From contig NC_134421.1 in NCBI RefSeq assembly GCF_030867145.1, forward strand, positions 22,761,979 to 22,825,978: a stretch of DNA of 64,000 nt, given 5' to 3'. The DNA is from Opisthocomus hoazin. Its lineage: Eukaryota; Chordata; Aves; Opisthocomiformes; Opisthocomidae. Below are positions 1 through 11,880 of this stretch, piece after piece (position 1 is the stretch's first letter; every line of letters begins with the position of its first letter). Both the position numbers and the translations under genes were made by a program. The notes under the pieces were generated by a model, which saw nothing but the letters and a program-made list of their open reading frames with translations, did not search any database and was not told the origin of the DNA.

Positions 1-3000
1 GCATTACCACACAGCGTTCTTACAACAATAAATTAACAGCTTTTCTTTTAATTTACCTTGGGCTCGATCAGGTTCAAAACCTCTTACTGTATTTCACAGA
101 GTCTTTTGTAGCAGGATCAGATACGGCCGTGCAGTAGCAGCACCGTAAATATGTTATGACTACAGGGAAATTTTTTACTAGAACACCTGTCTTAGTGATC
201 TGTCATAACTCAGGGTGAGCTGCCCTTCCTGACCCACACTGACTTCAGGCCATCAATAGCCTTGCAGCTTTACCTGTGTGGGCTGCAGTGTTTCTGCTTT
301 CCGGTTACATCAGACCTTTCAGTTTAGCTTCCAATCCACTGCTGAGCTTAAAGCCCATTTTCAAAAATCACTTGAGCACCTGGGAAACCCAGACTTACCT
401 CTACCTCTTACTAATTTTATGTCTGTGTACTCTTCATGGATTTTCAACTTTTGCTTCAATTTTCCCTGTTAAGACAGGAGGAACATCCCAGCTCGGGATT
501 CAGAGTTGCACCTCAGAAGCAGAGATTTTCCATAATCAGTCTTAAGCTGGTGATTGCAGCAAAACCCTAAAGACAGGGTATAGTTGTACTGATATCAAAG
601 TGCTAAAAAGGGACTGTTTCGCTGTAGGGCCAGCTAAACTAAGGTTTCCCAATTGAACTCTGCCCCTGCAAAACCTTTTACTGACATAAACATATATGAA
701 GAAAAAAAAAAAAATCAAAACCATAGGAGATGCAATTTTATCAGGAAAGACTCCATTTCTTAAGGATTTCAGGCGTGTAATCTCTTTTGAAACAAATGCA
801 AATTAAAGGCATTTAGATGCCCACCACTTACAGATTTTAAAGCTTATTACAGGCTTGCACACCTTTAAAGGGCTGCTTCTAGGATTATTTTTGGTCTCTC
901 CTTGCTTTTATTTAAAGCCAACGGTACTGAAGTCGTGCTGAGGATTTTGCTGTAGCCTCTCTGCCGTAAGGTGAAAATCTACTTGCCGTTATTGGCATTG
1001 GCTGCCCAGTATCTGGCTCTTTAGGAATGAAAATATTGTTAGGGTCACTGTCATCAGTGCTACCTAGTTCGTTGGGTTGCCAAAAACTGAACAATGCTCA
1101 CATCAATACAAATTAAAAAGAGGAAATCTTCAGGAACAGATGCAATTTTGACAACATTCAGTTTTTGATGAATTACCAGCACCAAGAGTATACCAGGGGA
1201 CAGGTCTGGTGCCATTCCTGGTCCCACCAGAAGGGCATATGCCCAGGAGGAAGAAGGGCAAAGCATCCCATCACGTCCACATCCCTACACCCAGGGTCTC
1301 CAGCTGGCCCACGGTGCAGGAACCTATCAAGGTGGCTGCCCGGAGACACCTCAGGTGCCACGTAGCCCCATGTGGGGTGGTCCCTCTGCACAGAGCAATG
1401 CCCCATGCCATGTGTGGGGCATGATTCCACACAGGGGCAACAACCCCAAGCACCTTCCAACATTTGCAGGGACGCCTCTGCTACCCGGTGGGGGCTGCTG
1501 CCTCCTCTACACCCCATAGGGCAGGGCTGAGCATGGGTTTTTGGAAAGTGTGCTTCTGACAGGTCCCATACTCCTCCAAACAAGCCCTGTGACGCAGGAC
1601 CCCGTGCTTCAGGGTTCTAGAAATACCACCTCACCGGTCTTTGCTGCTCTCCTTAACACGGCAGTCCTGATTTAGGGCCGCAGCTGGACTGGGAGGCAGT
1701 GGAACACTTCTCATCGTATTGTAGGACATGGGGACAGACTGCAAAGATGATCTCTGAATGACTACACACAGCAAGTTTATAGCATCAGACGCTTCTCTTA
1801 GTGCTTCTGGCATGCAGACCCGCTGCGGAGGGTAGCCAGAGCTGCAACGCGCTCACTGGAAAACCACACATGCAACCAGAAGAGGTGCACGCCCTCACTG
1901 ACTAATGGGCAGAGCTTATAAATTATGTTGTCTATGGGAGTGGAAGGAGCTTTAGCTATTGAGAAATGGGTGGGGGATGCTTGAGCATCCCCAAGGGCGC
2001 AGGTGGGGTTGGACCTGTTGGAGCCCTGAAAGGGGCTGGGGGTCAGGCTTCTTGAGAGGGATGGTGATGGTCCTGCTGCCTGTCATGGCCACCAGCCTGG
2101 CTGTGGGCTGGGCAGGACAAAGGCAGGGTGGCACCCAGGGCTTGACAAAAGTTTGGCATTGGAAAACCGCACCCCATCTTTGCTGGGGAAAGAGGCAGCA
2201 GGGATACCTTGGGGCCAGGGGCAGGCTGCTGCGGCAGGCTGTTGCCTGCTTTGCCTCCCTAGTGCTAGCTTTAAATAGAGGAGCTTGCCTGGTGAAAGCA
2301 TCAACTTTTACTGACTTCCTAAAGGAAAAATAGTTTATTGCGATTTTGCATAATCGATGGTGTTATCTGAGAGGATAATTGCTGGGTGTAATAGCAAACA
2401 TTCCTGTTCTCCACACAGCCAGCAGGTTTTGGGAATGAATAGGGGATTCTTGTTCGAGCAGTTATCCCTGATGGGTTCCAGCTCCTTCCCTGAGACATGG
2501 CTCACTGCAAGCCGCACCAGCTTGGGACTCCCATGTCTCTCAAATGCAGCGTGTGTTTCAAGACTCTCCCAAAGATCAGCAAGCCCACAAGGCAGCGGTT
2601 GTGATCCTCACCCTCTCCTGTGTTTATTTTTAATTAATATGGATTATTTATTTGGTTGTGGCAAGGACCACAGTATAGAAAAGTCTAAAGATCACCCCAC
2701 AAGTCAGCTACAAGACAGTCATCACAGGCTTTTTTCCAAACACTCAGGTGGCTCTTCAAGCCCTCTCTTATCCCTTGCTGCCTCCATAGGACAACCAAGG
2801 GGCGGCACTTTGCCACCACCATGCCAAGACCCAAACCAGCCCAGTCTGGGTGAAAGCAGAGTCAGGAGGGAAGGTAAATAAAAAGGCAGCGGTGGAACAA
2901 GAGAACAGGCCTATGCACTAGCAGTCCCACTGTCTATCAGGTTGTACGCCTGCTCCAGCCCAAGTGTGTCCGATGAGCCGGTCAGTGAGACTCCTGCTCC

Positions 3001-4009
3001 TCTGCCAATGTGCCATGGATGTGAGCCATCTTGGGATCAGTCCTGTGTTAGCAAGCACTGACTGCAACATATTAAGCTGGCAGGAGCACAGCGACACGCC
3101 ATTTTGATAGCAGGGCTTTGGGACAAGGACTCGCATCTGTTTTCTCCTGATGGCAAAGACATGCTTGGAAGTGAGGGTGGGGACCACTCTGTGAGGTGAA
3201 TTTTGCTTTTCTAAGATTCCCTCTTCTCTTGTCATTGTGTACTAGCGGCTTTCACAGATTTGCTGCAGATTTCCCTCCACCGCCTGTGGCCTTGGGCAGG
3301 TGTAGCCGGCTTGCCAGGCTAGCTCACCTGGTTGTTATTTTTTCCACAAGCTACCTTTCTTCCTTGTAGCATTGCAAAAGCTGGATGTGAGTGTGGACTT
3401 CTGGCTTCTTGCTTGACAAGGCTATCAAAACTGCTGTCTTCGCTTCCTGGTGGCAAAGAGCACGGGCAGCATGCCGAGCACGTGTGGGAACCAGCAATAA
3501 ATGCTATAAAAAAACCTTTGTGCACGGTAGCTTCACATGTTCACGGGCATGCATAGCGCTGTCCTAAACTGTCGGCCGTACAAGACCCTTGAAAGTGTAA
3601 AGGCCTCTGGACAACCGCTTTGGTTTTGCAAAGTTGCCGCAGGCTACAGCTGACCCAGGGAAAGGGTCAGCTGCTGCAGGTGTAAGCGACCAGGCAGCTG
3701 CAGCCCAGCGTGTTCGCCTGCACGGTCTGTGCAGATCTGTAGAGTCTGTCCCTACACAGGGCTGGGAGGAGAGAGGGTGCACCCCCTGCTCGGCAGCAGG
3801 AAGGACTGTGAGTGAGCGAGACGCAAAGAGCCATCTGAGCAGAGAGTCTGCGAAAACTTCCTGCCTTCTCCCTATGCGTGTCTTCTTTGCTAAGGGAGCA
3901 GTTATTGCCTTTGCCTCCTGTGTTGTCTCTGTCTATCTTGTTTTAATTTCTCTTCTTCCATAACAAAGCCAAGAAAGACTTCATTGTGCTATGTTTACTG
4001 TGCTAGGTA
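1..4009. other. Noncoding DNA, no recognised feature
   Basis: I see no exon with convincing splice sites, no known repeat and no RNA gene here. Short open frames occur on both strands but have no domain-like content and overlap each other in the way expected of noise. GC content rises at about 1200-1600 and 2000-2250. By position this lies beyond the 3' end of CRADD, so it is inferred to be intergenic. A divergent repeat or unannotated lncRNA cannot be excluded. Confidence 0.5.
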
Positions 4010-5073
4010 TCTGCTTCAGCAAGGCTTTTGACACTGTCTCCCATAACGTCATCCTAGGGAAGCTAAGGAAGTATGGGCTGGATGAGTGGTCGGTGAGGTG
4101 GATAGAGAACTGGCTGAATGGCAGAACTCAGAGGGTTGTCATCAGCAGCGCTGAGTCTAGTTGGAGGCCGGTAACTAGTGGTGTCCCCCAAGGGTCAGTA
4201 CTGGGCCCAGTCTTGTTTAACTTCCTCATCAATGACCTCGATGAAGAGTTAGAATGTACCCTCAGCAAGTTTGCTGATGACACCAAACTGGGAGGTGTGG
4301 TAGACACACCAGAAGGCTGTGCTGCCATTCAGCGTGACCTGGACAGGCTGGAGAGTTGGGCAGAGAGGAACCTAATGAGGTTCAACAAAGGCAAGTGCAG
4401 GGTCCTGCACCTGGGGAGGAACAACCCCATGCATCAGTACAGGCTTGGGGTGGACCTGCTGGAGAGCAGCTCTGCGGAGAGGGACCTGGGTGTCCTGGTG
4501 GACGACAGGTTAACTATGAGCCAGCAGTGTGCCCTGGCTGTCAAGAAAGCCAATGGGATCCTAGGATGCATTAGGAGGAGTGTGGCCAGCAGGTCGAGGG
4601 AGGTTCTCCTTCCCCTCTACACTGCCCTAGTGAGGCCTCATCTGGTGTACTCTGTCCAGTTCTGGGCTCCCCAGTTCAAGAAAGATGAAGAGCTACTGGA
4701 GAGTGTCCAGCGGAGGGCTACAAGGATGGTGAGGGGACTGGAGCATCTCTCCTACAAGGAGAGGCTGAGGGAGCTGGGCTTGTTCAGCCTGAAGAAGAGA
4801 AGGCTGAGAGGGGACCTAATAAATGCTTATAAATATCTGAAGGGTGTGTGTCAGGAGGATGGGGCCAGACTCTTTTCAGTGGTGCCCAGTGACAGGACAA
4901 GGGGCAATGGGCACAAACTGAAGCACAGGAAGTTCCGTCTGAACATGAGGAAGAACTTCTTCCCTCTGAGGGTGATGGAGCACTGGAACAGGCTGCCCAG
5001 GGAGGCTGTGGAGTCTCCTTCTCTGGAGATATTCAAGACCCGCCTGGACAAGATCCTGTGTAGCCTGCTGTAG
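3991..5073 (+). pseudogene. CR1 ORF2 reverse transcriptase, C-terminal fragment
   Basis: A 360-codon open frame covers the RT palm and the C-terminal region of CR1 ORF2. FADD at residues 94-97 (bases 4270-4281) supplies two catalytic aspartates. The first catalytic aspartate, in the YLDFSKAFD block, is missing: the junction reads ICFSKAFD. The endonuclease and N-terminal RT blocks are absent too, so no working enzyme can result. The first six or so codons are flanking DNA and the nominal start has no biological meaning. The frame ends in LCSLL before the stop, as in the sibling copies. Confidence 0.85.
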
Positions 5074-5166
5074 GTGACCCTGCTTCGGCAGAAGGGTTGG
5101 ACTGGATGACCCACAGAGGTCCCTTCCAACCCCTGCCATTCTGTGATTTTGTGGTTCTGTGATTCA
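4010..5166 (+). mobile_element. CR1 LINE, 5'-truncated, sense copy
   Basis: A CR1 non-LTR retrotransposon fragment that keeps the 3' half of ORF2 and the 3' UTR. The RT segment carries [14 protein letters not shown] and [11 protein letters not shown]. After the stop comes the conserved CR1 3' end (GGTTGGACTGGATGACCCACAGAGG...) and a degenerate octamer tail, ATTCTGTGATTTTGTGGTTCTGTGATT. Similarity begins abruptly just before the codons for [10 protein letters not shown], which is the 5' truncation typical of CR1. The copy is closely similar to those at 21.5, 26.0, 29.3 and 42.4 kb, so they belong to one subfamily. Confidence 0.95.
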
Positions 5167-7786
5167 GTGAGTAAAGGTACAGATTTTGTAATTCCAGGAC
5201 AAGTCAGCAGCGAGTCAACCAGTGTGAGCAATGGAAGAGAGAAACAGAAGAAACCTGTTAGTGGGGACTTGAGCATAGGAGACGGGGAGGAAGAGGTATT
5301 CTGGCTGTCAGTAGTTTGAAATGTGAAGGTGCCATCCTCTTGGGCCACAAAACACGAAAATCTCAAGGGGTGGAAAAGGAGAAAAAAAACCTTGTATTTT
5401 TCAGATAAGGTGTCTGTGATTTTCTGTGCCCATTTGCAGTACAACATGCTCACAAGCACACCACTCTCTGTAACATAGTTTCACAAGCAAGTCACTCTGG
5501 TAATGTGTTCTTCCAATAAGCAGGGAGCAAAGGTTTCAGGAGGCTCAGGAGTTGCCTCCAGCAGCCATCTCAGTGCAGCATCTTCTGCATCAAGCAGAGA
5601 CAGCAGAGGCAGGCAGAGGGGCTCCAGCCCCTGGCAGCACACCTGGAGGGTTGCTCAGTGCTGGGGCCCCGGGCAGGACGTGTGCTCCCCGTGCCACCCG
5701 CCTTGCTCCAGCACTGCCCGTGGCCACCTGGTGCAAAGGGTGGCTGGGGTGAGACATCACATCACAGCATCTGCTCGGGCCCTTACGCTGCTCCAAAACA
5801 CCAAGGGCTATGAAGCGCAGTGAAAGCTTGAAAACATTGCCCAGCGTTTTACCCCTGAAGCCTCCTGCGAGATCAAGTGCTCATTCCAGACTCAGACCTA
5901 GCCAGATGTGAGATGGCAAACATTGAAATGAATTTCAGATCTAAAGCACTTCTTTTTCTCATTCACACCATTCAAATCTCTCTGGTTTCAGGCCAAGGTT
6001 GTTTTTAAAAAACCCACCTTTTTATTATAAGCACATCTCTGCAATTCTTTCTAAGAGACTTCAAGCAGAAAATTCTTATATGAGTGTACTAGAAGAAAAA
6101 TGATTTTCAAAATCACCCTTCAAACCAACTGCAAAAAAAAGGCAGAAAGAAAAAGGAAATCAGGAAGACAAAAATGAACCCTTGTTACACGAACAGGCAT
6201 GAAGCTGCCATTTGCTCTGCAGTTCTTGGCTCTTATGTGAGCCCAGTATGTTCCAGCAGCACCTTCGACCCAAGCATTATTTGATTAGGAAGCCTGAATT
6301 GAGTGGCTACTACTTAAAAAGTAGCCTACCAGACTAAACTATGGGATTTTAATTAAGGCACTTCCTTAGGAGGTACAGTAAAGGGCGCTGGGAAGAGGAG
6401 CTGTTTAGTGGATTATCTCCCAGGTGGGAGCCATGTCTCTGAAGGGGCATCAGCTGGAGGTCCTTTGGTCTCGCCCTCTGCCCACCCCTGAGCTGTGCAA
6501 GCCTGCCGATGCTGCGCGCCTTTCTGCACCGCCATGTTGGCGCGAGCGTTTCGGAGAAGGAGCCCTGGCCACACCTGCTGCTGGTCTCGCTGCCTCACAT
6601 GCAGCGTAGGCAAGCCTAGTCTTGATTGCAGCCCTACAGCAGCTCGCTCCCGCCTGTGCAGGCCCAGAAAGGAGCAGCAGCGCAGAGGGAAGTGTACTCT
6701 TTAACAGAAACAAGGAAAACTGCTAGACTGCATGAAGGGGACCTCTTTCATGTGGACCTAGAGGACTTCATGGACATCACAGTCTGCATGAAGAAGGGTA
6801 AAAAATTACATCCGTGGTCTACAGGATAGGGTGTACAGGTGATTTGTGGTCAATGGTAGCTAGGCAGAGGTGTTGAAAATAGCAGACTGTGCTAACAGGA
6901 GGTGAATAGACTGACTCTGACTCAGCGACAGGGCCCGTGGGCTGTTGCTGCTTGGTGGGCAGGAGATGAGGAGTGGAAGATTAGTGTAAGGGGTGTTAAA
7001 AACACGCTTTGTGCCAGGTCCAGCAGAGTGGAGGACATGCCGCTTCCTTGGGGATTTGCGTGCTTTGTTCCTTTCTTCCCCCACCTTTGTCCCCTTGCGC
7101 CACAGCAAATCTGGTTCCCATCTTCAAGCTGCAGTGACTGCTACTACTGCTACAAGACTTTCAATTCCTCCAACAGCTCCTTGATTCCTCGATCCCCTCA
7201 TACCCTTATCCCCTTTCTGTATCAACTGCTTTCAATGTCTCTCAACTGCGACCTGGACAGGAGGCAGCACATACTATGCTATATACAGCTATAAACGTTA
7301 GATAAAATATTTGCTCCACTGTACAGAAGCTTTCCTCTCAGAAAGACCATGAATTTGGGTCTCCTTCCTCTCCAAAGCTGCCTGTTATCCCAAGACTTGG
7401 AGGATCTTTGAGATCTCTACCTCACTGTCAAATATGGTGGAATCTAGTCAATCTGGTCAAATTTATCAAGAAGAGGCTGACAGACACATAGGGACAGCAC
7501 AGTTGCATTAATGAAATTACCTTAGGAAATCAGTCTACAAAAGAGCTCACTGCTACATATGAAATAAAATAAAGAGCTTGGTTTCATTTGCAAAGAATTT
7601 GCAATCTGGCATTTGTGGTTTTTGCAGAGAATACTCTGATAAAGGTTTGAATTCCAATCAGGGTGTAGGCAGGATATAAGAATTAGTCTTCTCTTTTAAA
7701 TGATGGGAAATATCAAACTGGCTAGCCCAGCAGACTTGTACAATGAAACAATTTTCACATCTGTGCTCAGATAACAATGACCCAGT
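5167..7786. other. Noncoding DNA, no recognised feature
   Basis: Mixed composition. A short CpG-containing stretch at about 6500-6560 includes GCCATGTTGGCGCGAGCG, but nothing around it looks like a promoter with an exon. An A-rich stretch follows at about 6130-6180. I recognise no genes, tRNAs or repeats. Confidence 0.45.
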
Positions 7787-7880
7787 GTGTCCAGATCCCT
7801 CTGCAGAGCCTTCCTACCCTCAAGCAGATTGACTCTCCTGCACAACTTGGTGTCATAGCTGAATTTCGTACTCATGACTG
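7787..7880 (-). mobile_element. Ancient CR1 scrap (RT region)
   Basis: On the minus strand a short stretch translates to STKFSYDTKLCRRVNLLEG followed by [13 protein letters not shown]. It aligns with [20 protein letters not shown] and [10 protein letters not shown] of the CR1 at 31.6-32.2 kb. The catalytic FADD is degraded to FSYD. The shared [12 protein letters not shown] string places it in the older subfamily rather than the young one ([18 protein letters not shown]). It is short and decayed, so both ends are approximate. Confidence 0.75.
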
Positions 7881-10800
7881 TGGCACATGAATGACAGCCT
7901 CCACAATAAATTGCAATAGCTTTGCAACCCCCATCATGATTTTTGTCCATCAAAGGTCTTATTTCCCTTTGTCACTGGCACAGGCATGGTGATGATTGTC
8001 TTAACAGAGCTGAGATCTATCTATACACCTTGCAGCACACATACTTTGACAGGCATTTAGGTTTTCAGTTATTTACTGTATTTACTACCACTGGTTTCCA
8101 AACTCATCTAAGCTCCTGGTTATGCACTTCCAAAATTCATCCCAATTCATTGGGCTACACATAAACCTCTGTGTTATCCAAATAATATCTGTAGTTGTTA
8201 CTCCTATGGCACCCCAAGCACTCAATGCTTGAAGTGTTTGTAAGTGACCTGCTTTGTTCTGTGCTCAGCTTAAACTGCTTGCACATAGCAACTAAAAGAG
8301 TTTCCGAGAGTCTCTGTCTATCTGGGAAAGTTGGCCTTCAAAACTACAGTCCCCTACTCCAACAGGATGTTCAACACCATTGCATTGCTAATGCAATGAG
8401 AATGGAGCCCTCTGGGGAACAAGAATGGTCAAAACCTGCCTGTGTTCAAAAGAGGGTCCTCAGGGCCGAACTCCTGCTCTTCCATCACATTTCAGCTCTC
8501 TGATTCTCACTTGCAGGTGCTAAAGCTCAAGGCTAGGTCCACACTGGATAGCTAGCAACTGTGCAACACAGAGGGAAGAGGTGGGGGCAAAACTTGGAGA
8601 CCACTCAGATATAATGGTGCAAACTGATACCCACAATGAAGCCTCCTTACCGGGAAAACTGGAAGAACAAGCACTTAACTCAAGCCTTTCTAGCAGATAC
8701 CGTGGCGGGTGAACTGGAGTCGCCCAGAAGGGCGCTGGCAAGTCAGCCAGCAGCTGCTCATGGTTTGGTTCATTCATTTAGTAAAGAAAGGACCTCAGCT
8801 CTTCTTTTAAAAGGACAATAAATTTAATAATAATATTTTAAAAACCCCAGAATTGGAGTGGCATTGCTAGCCATGCAACAAAGTGAAAGCTGTCACCTGT
8901 GACAAATGACTCTGTGGCAGACAACCCGCTGATGAAGAGCTGTCCTTGTAGATAAATTCCTTTATAGACCCCTGACACTCAGGTGGTGGCCTTTTCCACC
9001 ACTCCCATTTCATACTGGAGTTTCATAGCATTCCTCCCTCCGCTCGCAGTCCCCTCTACCTTGTGTTGAAAGCGTCCACATGTAAGGTGGACTTAGCATC
9101 AAGCTCCGGGGCTCTTTGGAATCACCACAACAAATCACAAATGATGCGAACTGGTGGTGTGAAATGAATAATCTCTGCAAACGGCATGGTGTACTAGCCT
9201 GTTTGCTGCATTAGTCAGACACATACGCTTCAGTTCAGCAAAGAGCTGCCAAAAATTCTGACCACACCCAGAAAGACACATGAAAATATTCCTCCCAGGA
9301 AAACAGAAAGCTTCTTTTAGTTAATTTTTGAAATGAGATGGTGGCCAGCTAACTGGATTTGACACAGAAAGAGAAAAAAAGAAAGCAGAACAGCCTTCCT
9401 TCCTCACAAAGGAATTATAAATCATTCAAATGGTTTTCTAATTACCGGGTCATTACAAAAATGCAGACAAATGCTGAATATGTATGAACATATACAAGTG
9501 CATGTGTCAATTTAGGGGTAAAAGCACGCATAGATCCTAGACAAGTGCACTGCGTATCATTAAGGTCCCCTTTCAGAATGAGTGGGGAAGAAAAAAAAGA
9601 AAAAAGATCCCTGTTAGGTCAAACACAGGCCCAGCCAGCTCGGTGTCCTGACTCGGAAAGTCGCCAGTAACAAATGCTTCAGAAATACACGAAAGTAAGC
9701 AAATATGGAGCGATCCTACACTTCCAACAGCCAAGCAGGCGCTGTGGGGACTTTCTAAGCTGGAGGCTACATCTGGAGCCCAGTTTTTAACAGCTGAAGA
9801 GATGGTTACTGCTCAGGTGGTCTCTGCATGCTGGGGAGCTTCGCCTTGTAAACAGTGATGGAGGAACGGCCCCAGGGGCTGCGCTGCGCTGCTGCAGAAA
9901 GAGCCACCACCTGCCCCTGCTTCTCCAGGGATCCCCCCCCTCAGGGCACAATCAGTCCTGGGTTTCTTTGCTGATACAGCCAACAAAACTTATTGTAATT
10001 AATATAAATTGTGGTGATGGACTCCCTAATTCTGCTCAGAGAGGTTATTATATAGCTATTAGACTGCAACAAAATGTGGCCACTACTGATCTGGGCTGGT
10101 TTGAATTAATGACCCAGAAATGAAAGACTCGATATCCTATTAACAGTCTGCCAAGCCATGCCAGATCCCATTACTTGGGTTTATTTGTAACCCATCAGGA
10201 AGGACCCAATGCAAATCCAGATCTGGAGTGGATCCAGAGCAGCTCCAACAGGCACCTCTGCAGTCCCTCTCACACAGCAGAGCAGCGTCTGCCCGGTTTC
10301 GCCCAGCAGTGGGGAAATGTTCATTTCCATGGGGTTTTTTGCATGCAGACACATGTCAGAGGACAATGATGGGAAGGGACCGGTGAGGCATGAAGAGGGA
10401 CTTGGACCCCCTTCTTGTAAAAGCCGTTTGCTGCACTGGTACTGCATTGTGATGTGTAAATATGAGATAACTACCTTAAATTTCAGCTCTGGTCAGTGCG
10501 TGACCCCGGTTTGTATTTTGCTGGTTCCAGTTGGCAGAAGAGGCAATGACAGGGGTGCAGGTCACGGCATGCACCGTGGAGACAGGGCCCAGCAGATACA
10601 CCCCGTCACCTGCGACTTGGAAGCCCTCTCCCTGCTGGTCAATTGGAGCTGGTGGGACTCTCCAGCTGGCTTAGGGCCACCATGACAGGACCTTCCCAGG
10701 ACACGTTTCAACCTCACTCCCCACTCTGTCACTCTCACAGGGAGTGAAACCTCGGTACCACAGCGATAACTTCAGGTTTACCATGTTAATTCCAGCAATA

Positions 10801-11049
10801 AAGCAGTAAGCGAATACCAAGAATACCGTGCTGGGAACGAGTTATGGTCACGGGGCCCTGTACTGGTCTTGGCAGCTGAGGCTAGTGATTGTCCATGGAA
10901 TAGCCCAGGTCAGTTGTGCGCCGGGCTGACAGCCCAGTCGCGTGCAGCACTGCAGGTTTTCCGATCTGCTGACTGCTAGAGGCTGCGACGGAGGAGAAGC
11001 ATACCAGGGAGCTGAGACGATCCGCAAAAAGAAATATCACCCCTTCCCT
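7881..11049. other. Noncoding DNA, no recognised feature
   Basis: AT-rich to about 10000, then moderately GC-rich. It contains short homopolymer runs (for example an A-rich tract at about 9590-9605 and a C run at about 9935-9942). No exon, RNA gene or repeat family is recognised. Confidence 0.45.
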
Positions 11050-11880
11050 CCCTGTCATTCCCACCTGATGTGAGAGGAGGAGGAGAAGGGAGAGAAAACG
11101 CAGCCCCCCCCCTTCTCCCCAGCCCCCTGGCTGCCCAGCTCGTGACAGGGCTGCTGCAGCAGCGTCACCACCTCGGCGTCTGGCTGCAACCTCAATCCAG
11201 TCCAGGCTTTCGGCAGATCCCTACTGGAAGGAAGCCATTTTTCTTGAGTGTATTTCCAAGAAACAGTTGACAGGCTTGGCACAGCTATTCCTGGAAATGT
11301 TCAATAGGTCATCTTCTGGAAGAGAGTGCTGACTGATGGAATTGAACAGATCTTGTTCTGCACTGCGCGAAGGTGAATGCCAAGCTATTGAGAGGGCTCT
11401 CGCGACGGCTTGGCATTCGCCTGCGCACCGTGCCCAGGCCCCCCACCCCCCTTGGCCTCCTCTCCCTGGCACCGCACTTGCACCCATCCGGCTCTGCACC
11501 GCAGCAGCCCACGGGACTCGGCGCACTGCGAGCCGAATTCCCCTCCTGGCAGCGCTGCCATGGCTGCCCTGCGCTGCCAGAACCATTGCTGCATGCAGGC
11601 GAACGGCCCCGGACCGCAAACTGCAGCGCTGCCCCTCGGCACTCACACCCAGCGGTGCGGCGGAGCCCCTGCGCACACACGCACACGCACACACGTGTGG
11701 ACGCGTGGTGAGGCGGGCTACCCGACAGCGCTGTCCCCGCTTGTCCCTGGCCGTCCCTCTGCGCTGGGGCACACGCCGGAGACGGGCTTGTCGCTTTTGC
11801 GGCGTGCTGCTGTTTGCCAGCAGCGAGGAAGCGCAGGATGAAGTCATGCTAGGAGAAAGTAGCTTAAGGTGAGGCACGCC
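11050..11880. other. CpG-rich island-like patch
   Basis: This block is visibly richer in G+C and CpG than its surroundings, most densely at 11360-11800 (runs such as TCTCGCGACGG, GGCGAACGGCCCCGGACCGC, GCGGCGTGC). It includes an interrupted CA/CG dinucleotide tract at about 11670-11700. Long open frames exist on both strands, but they follow from the low frequency of AT-rich stop codons. No coding exon is recognised. It could be the promoter CpG island of an unannotated transcript or an orphan island. The hairpin at 11360-11433 lies at its edge. Confidence 0.5.
11360..11433 (+). ncRNA. Pre-miRNA-like hairpin (candidate)
   Basis: A long imperfect inverted repeat. AGGTGAATGCCAAGC (11371-11385) pairs along its full length with GCTTGGCATTCGCCT (11408-11422): 14 Watson-Crick pairs and one U:G wobble. 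After a 2-nt bulge (11369-11370) the stem continues outward with TGCGC (11364-11368) against GCGCA (11423-11427), then CAC against GTG across another 2-nt bulge. Inward it continues through 11386-11394 with wobbles and two mismatches to a 4-nt loop at about 11395-11398. The T:G pairs favour the plus-strand transcript, because on the minus strand they become A:C mismatches. Size and shape fit a metazoan miRNA precursor, but I do not recognise the sequence as a named miRNA. A cruciform or decayed inverted element is the alternative. Confidence 0.35.

Noticed and set aside
2357..2881. 174-codon open frame on the plus strand
   Set aside because: It has no domain or repeat signature, overlaps minus-strand frames and has no gene context.
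8926..8945. GCTGATGAAGAGCTG, resembling a snoRNA C box
   Set aside because: No paired terminal stem, D box at proper spacing or guide element could be identified.
11221..11877. Long open frames on both strands (up to 218 codons)
   Set aside because: They are a by-product of high GC/CpG content and the palindromic hairpin. The two strands encode mirrored peptides rather than a conserved protein.
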